DNA from: JAOARY01 sp045345765
GTDB taxonomy: Bacteria; Bacillota; Clostridia; Peptostreptococcales; Peptostreptococcaceae
DNA length: 64,000 bases
Assembly: GCA_045345765.1 (NCBI GenBank)
Contig: CP148265.1
Location: 3,286,001-3,350,000, forward strand
Direction: 5' to 3'
Shown here one piece after another: positions 8,365 through 16,456 of this stretch (position 1 is its first letter; each line of letters begins with the position of its first letter). Under the pieces are notes generated by a model, which saw nothing but the letters and a program-made list of their open reading frames with translations, searched no databases and was not told where the DNA came from. The translations under genes and the position numbers were made by a program.

Positions 8365-8378
8365 TATAGTATGTCATA
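8337..8378 (-). promoter_or_regulatory. pair of CcpN-type operator sites
   Basis: TGTGATATACT (8337-8347) and TATGACATACT (8368-8378) on the minus strand both fit the published Bacillus CcpN consensus as I recall it (TRTGHYATAYW). They sit 31 bp apart, three helical turns. One covers the -10 and the other lies just upstream of the -35, matching the two-site cooperative arrangement described for CcpN targets. Confidence 0.6.
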
Positions 8379-8517
8379 TTTTAAATATTTTTAATATTTA
8401 GTATCATTTAATTGTTGTTTTATAACATCTTTTTTAGCCTAAAACCCTCGAAATATAACCACTTTTTTTATTAACTCTTTTTTTTAATGCTTAGTTTTAC
8501 TTATTTTCAGGAAATAT

Positions 8518-8546
8518 AAAAAAGCAATCGACTGATTGCTTTTTTT
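8518..8546 (-). terminator. terminator downstream of glyS
   Basis: Stem AAGCAATC/GATTGCTT extended by A/T runs around a GACT loop, with a T-rich tail on the minus strand, about 70 nt after the glyS stop. The flanking A and T runs make it potentially bidirectional. Confidence 0.8.
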
Positions 8547-8613
8547 ATATTTCTTACACTATATATTATATCACATTAAATATATAATATAACATTTATT
8601 TTTTTATGTCATA

Positions 8614-10683
8614 CTAATTATTCTTATAAACAATTTTTGATAAATCACAAATTTGTAACATCAAATCACTTATTGCTCTTAATAGATTTAATCTATTTGT
8701 TTTAATAGCTTCATCTTTATCCATAATCATTACATTATCAAGCATATTGTCAACAGGAGTTTTTATTTTTATAAATTCTACTAAAGCTTTATCATAATCA
8801 CTATTTTCTAAAAGATTTATTACATTACTATTTATAAGTTTGTAATCATCAAATAATTTCTTTTCTTCATCTTCTTTTAATAAACTTTCATCAATATCTT
8901 TTTTGGATTCTAATTTAGATGCTAAGTTATTAACTCTATTAAATGCAACCAATGCTTCTTGTGTATCATTATCATCTATTACATTAACTAATTTTAATGC
9001 TCTTTGTCTTAAATTAAAGAAATTCGCATCTAAGTTTATTATCGAATCTATAACATCATATCTTATATTAAGATCTTCTAATATATTTTTAAATCTAAGT
9101 CTAAAGAAGTCTAATATTTCATCTAATACGTTTTGTTTATCAAAATCATGCTTAAATTCTTCTAATGAAATACTTATAATTTCCTTTAAATCAATATCTA
9201 TTTCATTATCTATTATTATATTTAATATTCCTAACGCTTGTCTTCTAAGTGCATATGGATCTTGAGACCCTGTAGGTTTTATACTAAGAGAGAAAAATCC
9301 ACATATACTATCAATTTTATCCGCAATTGATAGAGCTACTCCAAGCTTAGTCTTAGGAAGTTCATCTCCTGCAAATCTAGGTAAATAATGCTCATAAATC
9401 GCTTCACAAACTTCGCTATCTTCATTATTAAGCTTAGCATATTCCCTCCCCATAACACCTTGTAATTCTGTAAATTCAAACACCATATTTGTTACTAAAT
9501 CAGATTTGAATAGTTTTGATGCTCTATTTATTTTTTCATCTTCTAAATTTAAATTTATTAATTTGTTTAATTTAGTCGATATTTCCTTTATTCTTAATGT
9601 TTTATCTTTTATTGTTCCTAATTTTTCTTGGAATACTATTTGATCTAATTTTTCAAAATATGATTCTAAATCATTTTTAGTATCTTCCTTAAAGAAGAAT
9701 AATGCGTCAGAAAGTCTAGCTTCTAATACTTTTTCATTACCTTTTTTAACATTTTCTATTTTATAACTATCTCCATTTCTAACAGTTATAAAATTAGGTA
9801 ATAAATTTCCATTAGAATCTAATACAGGAAAATATCTTTGATGTTCTTTCATAGGAGTTATTATAGCTTCTTTTGGAAGTCTTAAATATTCCTTATCAAA
9901 ATCCCCGTAAAAAGCAGTTGGATATTCTAATATATAACTTACTTCATCAAATAAATCTTCATCTTCTAATAATGTTCCATTTAAATCTTTTGCAACATTC
10001 CTACATTGTTCTTTTATTATTTCTTTTCTCTTGTCTTGATCTACTATAACAAAATTCTTCTCTAATTTTTCAAAATAGTCTTCTATAGTATTTACCTCTA
10101 TTCTTGACTCTCCTAAAAATCTATGCCCTCTTGTTATATTTGATGATTTAATTCCTTCTAAATCAAATTCTAAAACTTCATTATTAAATAATGTTAATAA
10201 CCATCTTATTGGTCTAGCAAATTTTAAGTTCTTTCCGCCCCATTTCATAGACTTTGGATGGTTTATAGAAAGAATTATATTAGGAAGTATATTTTTTAAT
10301 ATATCCTTAGTTTCTTTTCCTTCTTCTCTTATTTTTGCATGTACATATTCATCTTTTCCTATAGTTTTAAAATATATATCATCTACACTAAGGTTTTTAC
10401 TTTTTAAAAAACCTTCTAAGGGCTTCTTAGGATTATTATCTTCATCAAATGATATTTTTTTTGATGGTCCCTTTATTTCTTCTTCTAAATCTTCTTGTCT
10501 ATCGCTAAGACCTTCTACTACTAATATAAATCTTCTTGGTGTCGCATTTATTTTTATTTCTTCAAATGAAATTCTATTTTCTAAAAATAATTTTTTTGCT
10601 GCGCTTTCTATTTGATTTATAGTACTCTTCATAAATCTAGAAGGCATTTCCTCTACACCTATTTCAAATAATAATCTACTCAT
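8614..10683 (-). CDS. glyS: glycyl-tRNA synthetase beta subunit
   Basis: Beta chain (689 aa) of the bacterial alpha2beta2 glycyl-tRNA synthetase, which contributes tRNA binding and domains needed for charging tRNA-Gly. The N-terminus LLFEIGVEEMPSRFM, the central LEYPTAFYGDF and PKEAIITPMKEHQRYFPV, and the HD-like segment GREYAKLNNED followed by ADKIDSICGFF are hallmark GlyS motifs. The C-terminal anticodon-binding-like region is helical. Its start codon overlaps the glyQ stop by one base (TAATG), indicating translational coupling and a 1:1 subunit ratio. A terminator follows at 8518-8546. Certain. Confidence 0.98.
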   Translation of the reverse strand: MSRLLFEIGVEEMPSRFMKSTINQIESAAKKLFLENRISFEEIKINATPRRFILVVEGLSDRQEDLEEEIKGPSKKISFDEDNNPKKPLEGFLKSKNLSVDDIYFKTIGKDEYVHAKIREEGKETKDILKNILPNIILSINHPKSMKWGGKNLKFARPIRWLLTLFNNEVLEFDLEGIKSSNITRGHRFLGESRIEVNTIEDYFEKLEKNFVIVDQDKRKEIIKEQCRNVAKDLNGTLLEDEDLFDEVSYILEYPTAFYGDFDKEYLRLPKEAIITPMKEHQRYFPVLDSNGNLLPNFITVRNGDSYKIENVKKGNEKVLEARLSDALFFFKEDTKNDLESYFEKLDQIVFQEKLGTIKDKTLRIKEISTKLNKLINLNLEDEKINRASKLFKSDLVTNMVFEFTELQGVMGREYAKLNNEDSEVCEAIYEHYLPRFAGDELPKTKLGVALSIADKIDSICGFFSLSIKPTGSQDPYALRRQALGILNIIIDNEIDIDLKEIISISLEEFKHDFDKQNVLDEILDFFRLRFKNILEDLNIRYDVIDSIINLDANFFNLRQRALKLVNVIDDNDTQEALVAFNRVNNLASKLESKKDIDESLLKEDEEKKLFDDYKLINSNVINLLENSDYDKALVEFIKIKTPVDNMLDNVMIMDKDEAIKTNRLNLLRAISDLMLQICDLSKIVYKNN

Positions 10684-11558
10684 TATTTTCCCTCCTTTAA
10701 AAGAGGATATCCCATCTCTTCTCTTTGTTCTAAGTAATTTTTAGCTACTTTTTTTGATAAATTTCTTATTTTTCCTATAAAACCAGCTCTTTGGCTTACA
10801 CCAATAGCTCCTCTTGCATCTAAAACATTAAATGTATGAGAACATTTTAATACATAATCATATGCTGGAATTACAAGTTTTTTATCTAATAAATTATTTG
10901 CTTCCTTTTCATATGTATCAAAAAGATTAAATAACATTGTTGCATCACATTCATCAAAACTATATACAGAATGTTCATATTCAGCTTTTTTAAATACATC
11001 TCCATAAGTAAGTCCATTTGTCCACTCTAAATCATATACATTATCTTTTTCTTGAATGTACATAGCAATTCTTTCAAGACCATAGGTAAGCTCAGCTGAT
11101 TCAAGTTCACAATCAATTCCTCCAACTTGTTGGAAATAAGTAAATTGAGTAATTTCCATTCCATCTAACCAAACTTCCCAACCAAGACCCCACGCTCCAA
11201 CAGTAGGTGCTTCCCAGTTATCTTCTACAAATCTTATATCATGTTCCTTAGGATTAATTCCTATAGCCTCTAAACTCTCTAAATATATTTCTTGTATATT
11301 CTCAGGTGATGGCTTTAATATAACTTGAAATTGGTGATGTTGATATAATCTGTTTGGATTTTCTCCATATCTAGCATCAGCAGGTCTTCTTGAAGGTTCA
11401 ACATAGCAAACTCTCCAAGGTTCAGGACCTAATGATCTTAGGAAAGTTTGTGGATTCATTGTCCCTGCACCTTTCTCCACATCATAGGCTTGCATTATAG
11501 CGCAATTCTTTTTTGACCAATAATTTTGCAAAGCCAAAATCATATTTTGAAAATTCAT
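10683..11558 (-). CDS. glyQ: glycyl-tRNA synthetase alpha subunit
   Basis: Catalytic alpha chain (291 aa) of heterotetrameric GlyRS; it activates glycine with ATP. Highly conserved class II signature stretches are visible: GAGTMNPQTFLRSLGPEPW, VEPSRRPADARYGENPNR and the WEVWLDGMEITQFTYFQQ segment. Start ATG at 11558 after AGGAGGG. It is followed by glyS with a one-base overlap. Unlike pheS and thrS in this window, the upstream region has no T-box motif; instead a 15-bp perfect hairpin lies at 11597-11631. Gene order with recO and ccpN is conserved in Bacillota. Certain. Confidence 0.98.
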   Translation of the reverse strand: MNFQNMILALQNYWSKKNCAIMQAYDVEKGAGTMNPQTFLRSLGPEPWRVCYVEPSRRPADARYGENPNRLYQHHQFQVILKPSPENIQEIYLESLEAIGINPKEHDIRFVEDNWEAPTVGAWGLGWEVWLDGMEITQFTYFQQVGGIDCELESAELTYGLERIAMYIQEKDNVYDLEWTNGLTYGDVFKKAEYEHSVYSFDECDATMLFNLFDTYEKEANNLLDKKLVIPAYDYVLKCSHTFNVLDARGAIGVSQRAGFIGKIRNLSKKVAKNYLEQREEMGYPLLKEGK

Positions 11559-11596
11559 CTTATACCCTCCTGTTATGTTTTTATTTTACATTAAAT

Positions 11597-11631
11597 AATT
11601 TATGCCTTTCGAAAAACGAAAGGCATAAATT
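11597..11631 (-). terminator. 15-bp perfect hairpin between the DUF4342 gene and glyQ
   Basis: Arms AATTTATGCCTTTCG and CGAAAGGCATAAATT with a 5-nt loop. The tail on the minus strand (TATTTAATG) is only weakly U-rich, so it may be a partial terminator, an RNA-processing stem, or a leader element of glyQS. Confidence 0.5.
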
Positions 11632-11697
11632 GTCTAAAAATATATATTAAAAGCAATTTAAACTAAATCTATAACTTAAAATGTAGCAAAATAAATT

Positions 11698-12228
11698 TTA
11701 TTTGTCAAGATTTATACTGTTTTCATCATTGTTATCATCTTCATTATCATTGTTTTTTTCGTCTGTATCAGTGTTTTTATTTCTATTTACTTTATTTTTT
11801 ACCATATTTATCTTTTCTTCTGTCATTTCATTTAAATCTATTACTCCACCATCATCTTTTACTATTTTTATCTTATAGTTAGTAACAACAGCAGCAGAAG
11901 CACCTATAAGAGCTGCGATTGGAGCTAATACTAAACCTAATACTCCTACAGTAACAGGTAAATTTAAAATTACATCTCCCTCTTTTTCAACTATAACCTT
12001 TGTCACATTACCTTTTTTTAATACATCCTTTAAATTATCTAAAAGCTCATTTGTTTTTTCATTTAAAACATCATTAATATTTTTCTTTTCAACTTTTGTA
12101 TTCTTTTCAATATAAATAAGTGCCTCTATTATATCTCCATTTGTTATTTCTAAAGCTTCTTTTGCTTGAGAATAAGTAACCCCAGTTCTAGTAACAACTT
12201 GGTCTATTTTTTCAAGTGTAATCTCCAT
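11698..12228 (-). CDS. UBA-like / DUF4342 domain protein
   Basis: 176-aa protein in three parts. Residues 1-45 form a UBA-like three-helix region (QVVTRTGVTYSQAKEALEIT). Around 85-125 comes the DUF4342 domain, with a glycine/alanine-rich hydrophobic stretch (VTVGVLGLVLAPIAALIGA) that could enter a membrane. The tail is highly acidic and Asn/Asp-rich. The molecular role of this family is unknown. ATG at 12228 follows GGAGGGA; the ribosome binding site overlaps the recO stop region (11-nt gap), so the gene is in the recO-glyQ run. A hairpin follows its stop. Presence of this gene between recO and glyQ is common in related anaerobes, I believe, but that is memory rather than evidence here. Confidence 0.75.
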   Translation of the reverse strand: MEITLEKIDQVVTRTGVTYSQAKEALEITNGDIIEALIYIEKNTKVEKKNINDVLNEKTNELLDNLKDVLKKGNVTKVIVEKEGDVILNLPVTVGVLGLVLAPIAALIGASAAVVTNYKIKIVKDDGGVIDLNEMTEEKINMVKNKVNRNKNTDTDEKNNDNEDDNNDENSINLDK

Positions 12229-12239
12229 AAATATCCCTC

Positions 12240-12980
12240 CTAAAAATTATTTAAATTCATATCCTTAAAATTATACCCATCTAAATGATCTGCTAAATGT
12301 CTAGTATTTATTATTTTTAATTCATCTAATAATATACTAGAAACTTTTGCTTTTAATATATCTTCTAATCTATATTTCAATATAAAATCAATAAGTTTTA
12401 TATTTGAAGCATCTATACTCAATGAATCAAAAGATGTTTTAACACATTTTTGGCATAATACTCCTCCGCTTGAAGGACTAAATTTAGCATTTGTTAAATC
12501 TTTGTTATCGCAATTTGTACATTTATTCAGATTTGGTTTAATACCTATATAATTCATAAGTTGTATTTCAAATGCTCTTATTAAAAAATCTAATTTTTTA
12601 ATATCTAAATCCAAAAGAATATCTAAGGTATTTAATAATAATTCAAATAATCTATTATTAGTTTGATTTTCATATGTTACTAAAGATATTAATTTTAATA
12701 TATACGTCCCAACAAAAAATTTATCTATATCTTTTGATATATCAAAATAATTTTTTATCGGATCTATTGAACTTACTGTATAATTATTCCCATTTTTTTT
12801 AAGTAAAAACTCATTCAAGCTAAATAATTGAACAGCAGATGCCGTTTTATTTTTAGAAGTTCTTAAGCCTTTCCCATAAAACGATATCTTTCCTATTTTT
12901 TTAGTAAAAATAGTTATAATTAAATCCTTCTCAGAATATTTAACTGTTTTTAAAACTATACCTTCTGTTTTTATATACAT
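12240..12980 (-). CDS. recO: DNA repair protein RecO
   Basis: RecO (246 aa) anneals single strands and, with RecR, loads RecA on SSB-coated DNA in the RecFOR pathway. The N-terminal OB fold begins with the typical MYIKTEGIVLKTVKYSEKD. The C-terminal half has the zinc-binding cysteines in CTNCDN and GVLCQKC, as in Gram-positive RecO. Start ATG at 12980 with AAGGTGA upstream. It follows the mgtE terminator and so probably has its own promoter in the short gap, or relies on readthrough. Its position after era is the usual Bacillota order, here interrupted by mgtE. Confidence 0.95.
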   Translation of the reverse strand: MYIKTEGIVLKTVKYSEKDLIITIFTKKIGKISFYGKGLRTSKNKTASAVQLFSLNEFLLKKNGNNYTVSSIDPIKNYFDISKDIDKFFVGTYILKLISLVTYENQTNNRLFELLLNTLDILLDLDIKKLDFLIRAFEIQLMNYIGIKPNLNKCTNCDNKDLTNAKFSPSSGGVLCQKCVKTSFDSLSIDASNIKLIDFILKYRLEDILKAKVSSILLDELKIINTRHLADHLDGYNFKDMNLNNF

Positions 12981-13021
12981 AAAATCACCTTAATTCAATT
13001 ATACCTTAAATTAAATAAAAT

Positions 13022-13052
13022 TTAAAAAAAATCTTGGCTTAAACCAAGATTT
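13022..13052 (-). terminator. terminator of mgtE
   Basis: AAATCTTGG and CCAAGATTT pair around a 6-nt loop immediately after the mgtE stop codon, followed by eight U on the minus strand. Confidence 0.9.
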
Positions 13053-14429
13053 TTATACATTTATTAAAAATAAAGTAGTAAGTGTAAAATATATAGTTAC
13101 TCCTGTTATATCAAGTGCTGTTGATATAAATGGAGCAGAAGCAACTGCTGGATCTATACCAAATTTTTTAAATATTATAGGTACTATTGTTCCAACACTT
13201 GCAGCTGTAAACATATTTGCTGCCATAGCAACACCAACAACTGCACCTAATTTAAAATCTTTTAACCATAAAAATGAAACCAAACATATTATAAGACTAC
13301 AAATAATTCCCACAGTAGCACCAACACTCATTTCTTGAAATATTGTTTTTACTGTATTTTTTGAATCTACATGGCCAGTTGCAAACCCTCTAACAGTAAG
13401 AGTTGATGATTGCGTTCCAACATTACCACCCATACCTGTAAGCATCGGCATGAAAAATGCAATAGTTGGAAGTTGAGCTAGTGTACCTTCATAATTTCTT
13501 AATATATTTGCAGATAAAAGACCACCAAATAAAGTAACTATAAGCCATGGTAATCTTGCTTTTACTGAACTTTTTATTCTTAAAAATACATCATCTTCCT
13601 CTAAATATTCCGTTTCCGATTCAGAAGTTCCTGCGAACTTATAAATATCTTCAGTAGCTTCTTCTTCAATAACATCTATGATATCATCAACTGTTATAAT
13701 CCCTCTTAGTCTTTCTTGAGAATCAACAACAGGAATTGCAAGTAAATCATATTTAGAAACTTTTCTAGCAACTTCTTCTTGGTCATCACTTACACTAGCC
13801 TTTATAAGGCTTTCTGACATTATATCTTCAATTAAGACATTCGGTTTAGAAACTATTAATTCCCTTAAAGATAATACACCAACTAATTTATCATTTTTAT
13901 CTAGAACATAAACATAATAAATAGTTTCTGCTTCTGGAGCATTTTCTCTTAGTTCTTCAATCGCTTGATATGCTGATATATTATCTTTAACAGATACAAA
14001 ATCGGTTGTCATGATTCCACCAGCTGTATCTTCTTCATATACCAATAATTCTCTTATATCTTCTTTATCATCTTCATCTAAAAGATTTATTATCTCTAAT
14101 TGTTCTTTTTCTTTCATTTCACTAAGAAGATCAACCATATCATCTTGAGACATCAAATCTAAAAGTCTTTTCTTTTGCTCTATATTTATTTTTTCAAATA
14201 TATAGCTAAAAGTTTCAAAATCAAGTTCATCGAGTACCTTCCCTGCTAAATCCCAAGATAGTACTTCAAAAACCTTTGTCTTTTTTAAATCTTCTAATTC
14301 AATTAAAATTTCTGCTATATCTCGGGGGTGGAGTTCTTGCATATATTCATTTAGTTCTATTATTTTATCACTTTCTACTAGAGCTTTTATTTCATTTAAT
14401 AAATCTTTTTTATTTATGTTTTCGCCCAT
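13053..14429 (-). CDS. mgtE: magnesium transporter MgtE
   Basis: MgtE (458 aa) is a dimeric Mg2+ channel. The acidic helical N domain (residues 1-130; MGEN to EDDKEDIRELL) and two CBS domains (about 135-255; GGIMTTDFVSV and IEDIMSESLIKASV) sense cytosolic Mg2+. A connecting helix leads to five C-terminal membrane helices. The pore signature PMLTGMGGNVGTQSSTLTVRG is intact near residue 330. Start ATG at 14429 after GGGGGTG. It lies 27 nt downstream of era and ends in a strong terminator, so it is probably cotranscribed with era. No M-box riboswitch is seen in front of it. Confidence 0.97.
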   Translation of the reverse strand: MGENINKKDLLNEIKALVESDKIIELNEYMQELHPRDIAEILIELEDLKKTKVFEVLSWDLAGKVLDELDFETFSYIFEKINIEQKKRLLDLMSQDDMVDLLSEMKEKEQLEIINLLDEDDKEDIRELLVYEEDTAGGIMTTDFVSVKDNISAYQAIEELRENAPEAETIYYVYVLDKNDKLVGVLSLRELIVSKPNVLIEDIMSESLIKASVSDDQEEVARKVSKYDLLAIPVVDSQERLRGIITVDDIIDVIEEEATEDIYKFAGTSESETEYLEEDDVFLRIKSSVKARLPWLIVTLFGGLLSANILRNYEGTLAQLPTIAFFMPMLTGMGGNVGTQSSTLTVRGFATGHVDSKNTVKTIFQEMSVGATVGIICSLIICLVSFLWLKDFKLGAVVGVAMAANMFTAASVGTIVPIIFKKFGIDPAVASAPFISTALDITGVTIYFTLTTLFLINV

Positions 14430-14456
14430 AAAAGCACCCCCTATTATTTTATATCT

Positions 14457-15356
14457 TTATTTACTTTCGTATCCAAAGTTCTTTATAAAATTAGATTTAT
14501 CCCTCCAATTTTCTTTTACTTTTACCCATACTTGTAAATTAACCTTCGTATTAAATAAAGCTTCAATATCTTCTCTTGCAGCCTTACCAATACCTTTTAA
14601 TTTTCTACCATTTTTACCTATTATTATCCCTTTATGTGAATTTCTTTCACAATAAATAATTGCTGATACATCTATTATATCTTTTTCTTTTCTTTTTTTT
14701 ATTTTTTCTATTTCAACCGCAATACCATGAGGAACTTCTTTTTCTGTATATCTTAATACTTTTTCTCTTATAAGTTCTGATATCAAAACTCTTTCTGGTT
14801 GATCTGTAATCATATTTGATGGGAAATACATAGGACCTTGTTTTAAATAACTTTTTAAAACTTTTAACACTCTAGAAGTATTTTTTCCATTAAGTGCTGA
14901 TATTGGTATTATTTCTTTGAATAAATTAAGATTATCATACTTTTTCATAAGTTTAAATAAATCTTCATCATTTAATTTATCTATTTTATTTATTATAAGA
15001 ATTATATCAACCTTTGCAGATCTTAAACTCTCTATTATAAACGAATCTCCTTTTCCTATTGATTTTGACTCATCTACAACATATAGTATAACATCAACAT
15101 CTCTAAATGAAGATTTTGCTTCCTTAACCATAAATTCACCTAATTTATTTTTAGGTTCATGAATTCCTGGTGTATCCAAAAATACCATTTGAACTTCTTC
15201 TTCTTCATTTGTATAAACTGCGTGTATTTTATTTCTTGTAGTTTGTGGTTTATCACTCATTATTGCAATTTTTTCACCTATCAAATTGTTCATAAGAGTT
15301 GATTTTCCTACGTTTGGTCTTCCTATAATACTTATAAATCCTGATTTAAAAGCCAT
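14457..15356 (-). CDS. era: GTPase Era
   Basis: Era (299 aa) is an essential GTPase that binds the 3' end of 16S rRNA during 30S maturation. G1 GRPNVGKST near residue 13, G3 DTPG near 60 and G4 NKID near 122 are intact. The C-terminal KH domain with GKNGRKLKGIGKAAREDIE is followed by the typical VKVKENWRD. Start ATG with GGAGGAATAA upstream. It lies 10 nt after cdd and close to ybeY and phoH, a cluster repeatedly linked to rRNA processing. Certain. Confidence 0.98.
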   Translation of the reverse strand: MAFKSGFISIIGRPNVGKSTLMNNLIGEKIAIMSDKPQTTRNKIHAVYTNEEEEVQMVFLDTPGIHEPKNKLGEFMVKEAKSSFRDVDVILYVVDESKSIGKGDSFIIESLRSAKVDIILIINKIDKLNDEDLFKLMKKYDNLNLFKEIIPISALNGKNTSRVLKVLKSYLKQGPMYFPSNMITDQPERVLISELIREKVLRYTEKEVPHGIAVEIEKIKKRKEKDIIDVSAIIYCERNSHKGIIIGKNGRKLKGIGKAAREDIEALFNTKVNLQVWVKVKENWRDKSNFIKNFGYESK

Positions 15357-15366
15357 TTATTCCTCC

Positions 15367-15762
15367 TTAAGAATCTAAATCTTCCTTTGTAAAGCTAAAA
15401 GGCATCATTTCACTAGCCTTATATACTTTGTATTCCTTATTTGAATCTCCAACAATTATATCTATATCTAATCCAAACTCTATTATTACTTGTCTACATA
15501 TACCACAAGGATAAGTATAATCATTTAAATCACTTGCAATTGCGATTGCTTTAAAATTTTGATATCCCTCTGATACTGCTTTAAATATAGCTGTTCTTTC
15601 TGCACAATTCGTTCCACCATAAGATGCACATTCAACATTACATCCAGTAAATATTTTTCCTTCATTTGTTAAAAGCGCTGCACCTACATGAAATTTAGAA
15701 TAAGGTACATACGCATTTTCTTTTGCTTTTTCTGCCAATATAAGTAATTCTTTATAATCCAT
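15367..15762 (-). CDS. cdd: cytidine deaminase
   Basis: Cytidine/deoxycytidine deaminase (131 aa, normal for the tetrameric short form) converts cytidine to uridine in pyrimidine salvage. Zinc-site motifs are complete: CAER with the catalytic Glu near residue 55, and PCGICRQ near 85. KFHVGAALLT lies in the substrate-binding part. ATG at 15762 follows AGGAGA; the ribosome binding site overlaps the stop of the DUF502 gene. The order phoH-ybeY-dgk-cdd-era is a well-known Bacillota arrangement, here with a DUF502 gene inserted. Confidence 0.97.
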   Translation of the reverse strand: MDYKELLILAEKAKENAYVPYSKFHVGAALLTNEGKIFTGCNVECASYGGTNCAERTAIFKAVSEGYQNFKAIAIASDLNDYTYPCGICRQVIIEFGLDIDIIVGDSNKEYKVYKASEMMPFSFTKEDLDS

Positions 15763-15767
15763 TTATA

Positions 15768-16385
15768 TCATCTCCTATTTTTTGTTATATCTAACATTCC
15801 GCCTGATACGACTAATTTTATAGCTTCTTCTACTGACAAATCTAAATATATAATATCTTCTTTTGGTACCATCACAAACATTCCTGAAGTAGGGTTTGGT
15901 GTTGTTGGTATAAATATAGAAATACACACCTTATTTAATTCTTTTGAGATGAATTCAGGAGCATCTGCTGTTACAAAACCAATTGTATAAATACCTTCTT
16001 TTGGGTACTGCACTAAAATAGCACTTTTAAAACTGTTCTTTTGATTTATTCTAATAGCCTCTAATAACTGTTTTATAGATGCATATACAATATTAACAAG
16101 TGGCATCTTATGCATAAAATGATCAAATAAACGAAATATCTCTTTACCCAAAACATTCATAGCAAAAATACCTGTTAAAAATATTAAAATAACAGTTATC
16201 AAAAAACCTATTCCATAAATAGGAAATCCAATCAACCTTTCCAAAGGTTCCCTAAATACAATATCAATTTTATTTAGCAACCAAAATATAAGTGATATTG
16301 TAACTGATGCAGGCAAAATAGTTATAAAACCTGTTATAAATATTTTTCTTATAAATTTTGTTTTTTTATTTATATGTTTTCTCAT
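15768..16385 (-). CDS. DUF502 family membrane protein
   Basis: 205-aa membrane protein of the DUF502 family, function not established. Two transmembrane segments are visible near the N-terminus (IFITGFITILPASVTISLIF and ILIFLTGIFAMNVLG regions). A soluble part follows containing PLVNIVYASIKQL, FVTADAPEF and the conserved PTTPNPTSGMFVMVPKEDI. The longest frame starts ten codons earlier, but ATG at 16385 has GGGAGGG at ideal spacing while the upstream ATG has none, so the later start is used. It is joined to cdd by overlapping signals. Confidence 0.8.
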   Translation of the reverse strand: MRKHINKKTKFIRKIFITGFITILPASVTISLIFWLLNKIDIVFREPLERLIGFPIYGIGFLITVILIFLTGIFAMNVLGKEIFRLFDHFMHKMPLVNIVYASIKQLLEAIRINQKNSFKSAILVQYPKEGIYTIGFVTADAPEFISKELNKVCISIFIPTTPNPTSGMFVMVPKEDIIYLDLSVEEAIKLVVSGGMLDITKNRR

Positions 16386-16456
16386 ACAAAAACCCTCCCA
16401 AAAAAATGGGTGCATTTTAGATTATATCAAATTATAGTCAATCATCCAATGCCTAT

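Noticed and set aside
8903..9265. Open frame of 120 aa on the plus strand inside glyS
   Set aside because: Antisense shadow of glyS; low-complexity Ser/Leu/Ile-rich translation without start signals.
13022..13052. Attenuator for recO
   Set aside because: The hairpin begins at the mgtE stop codon and has a perfect U-tract, so it is simply the mgtE terminator.
14430..14456. Magnesium riboswitch before mgtE
   Set aside because: Only 27 nt separate era and mgtE; there is no room for an M-box aptamer.
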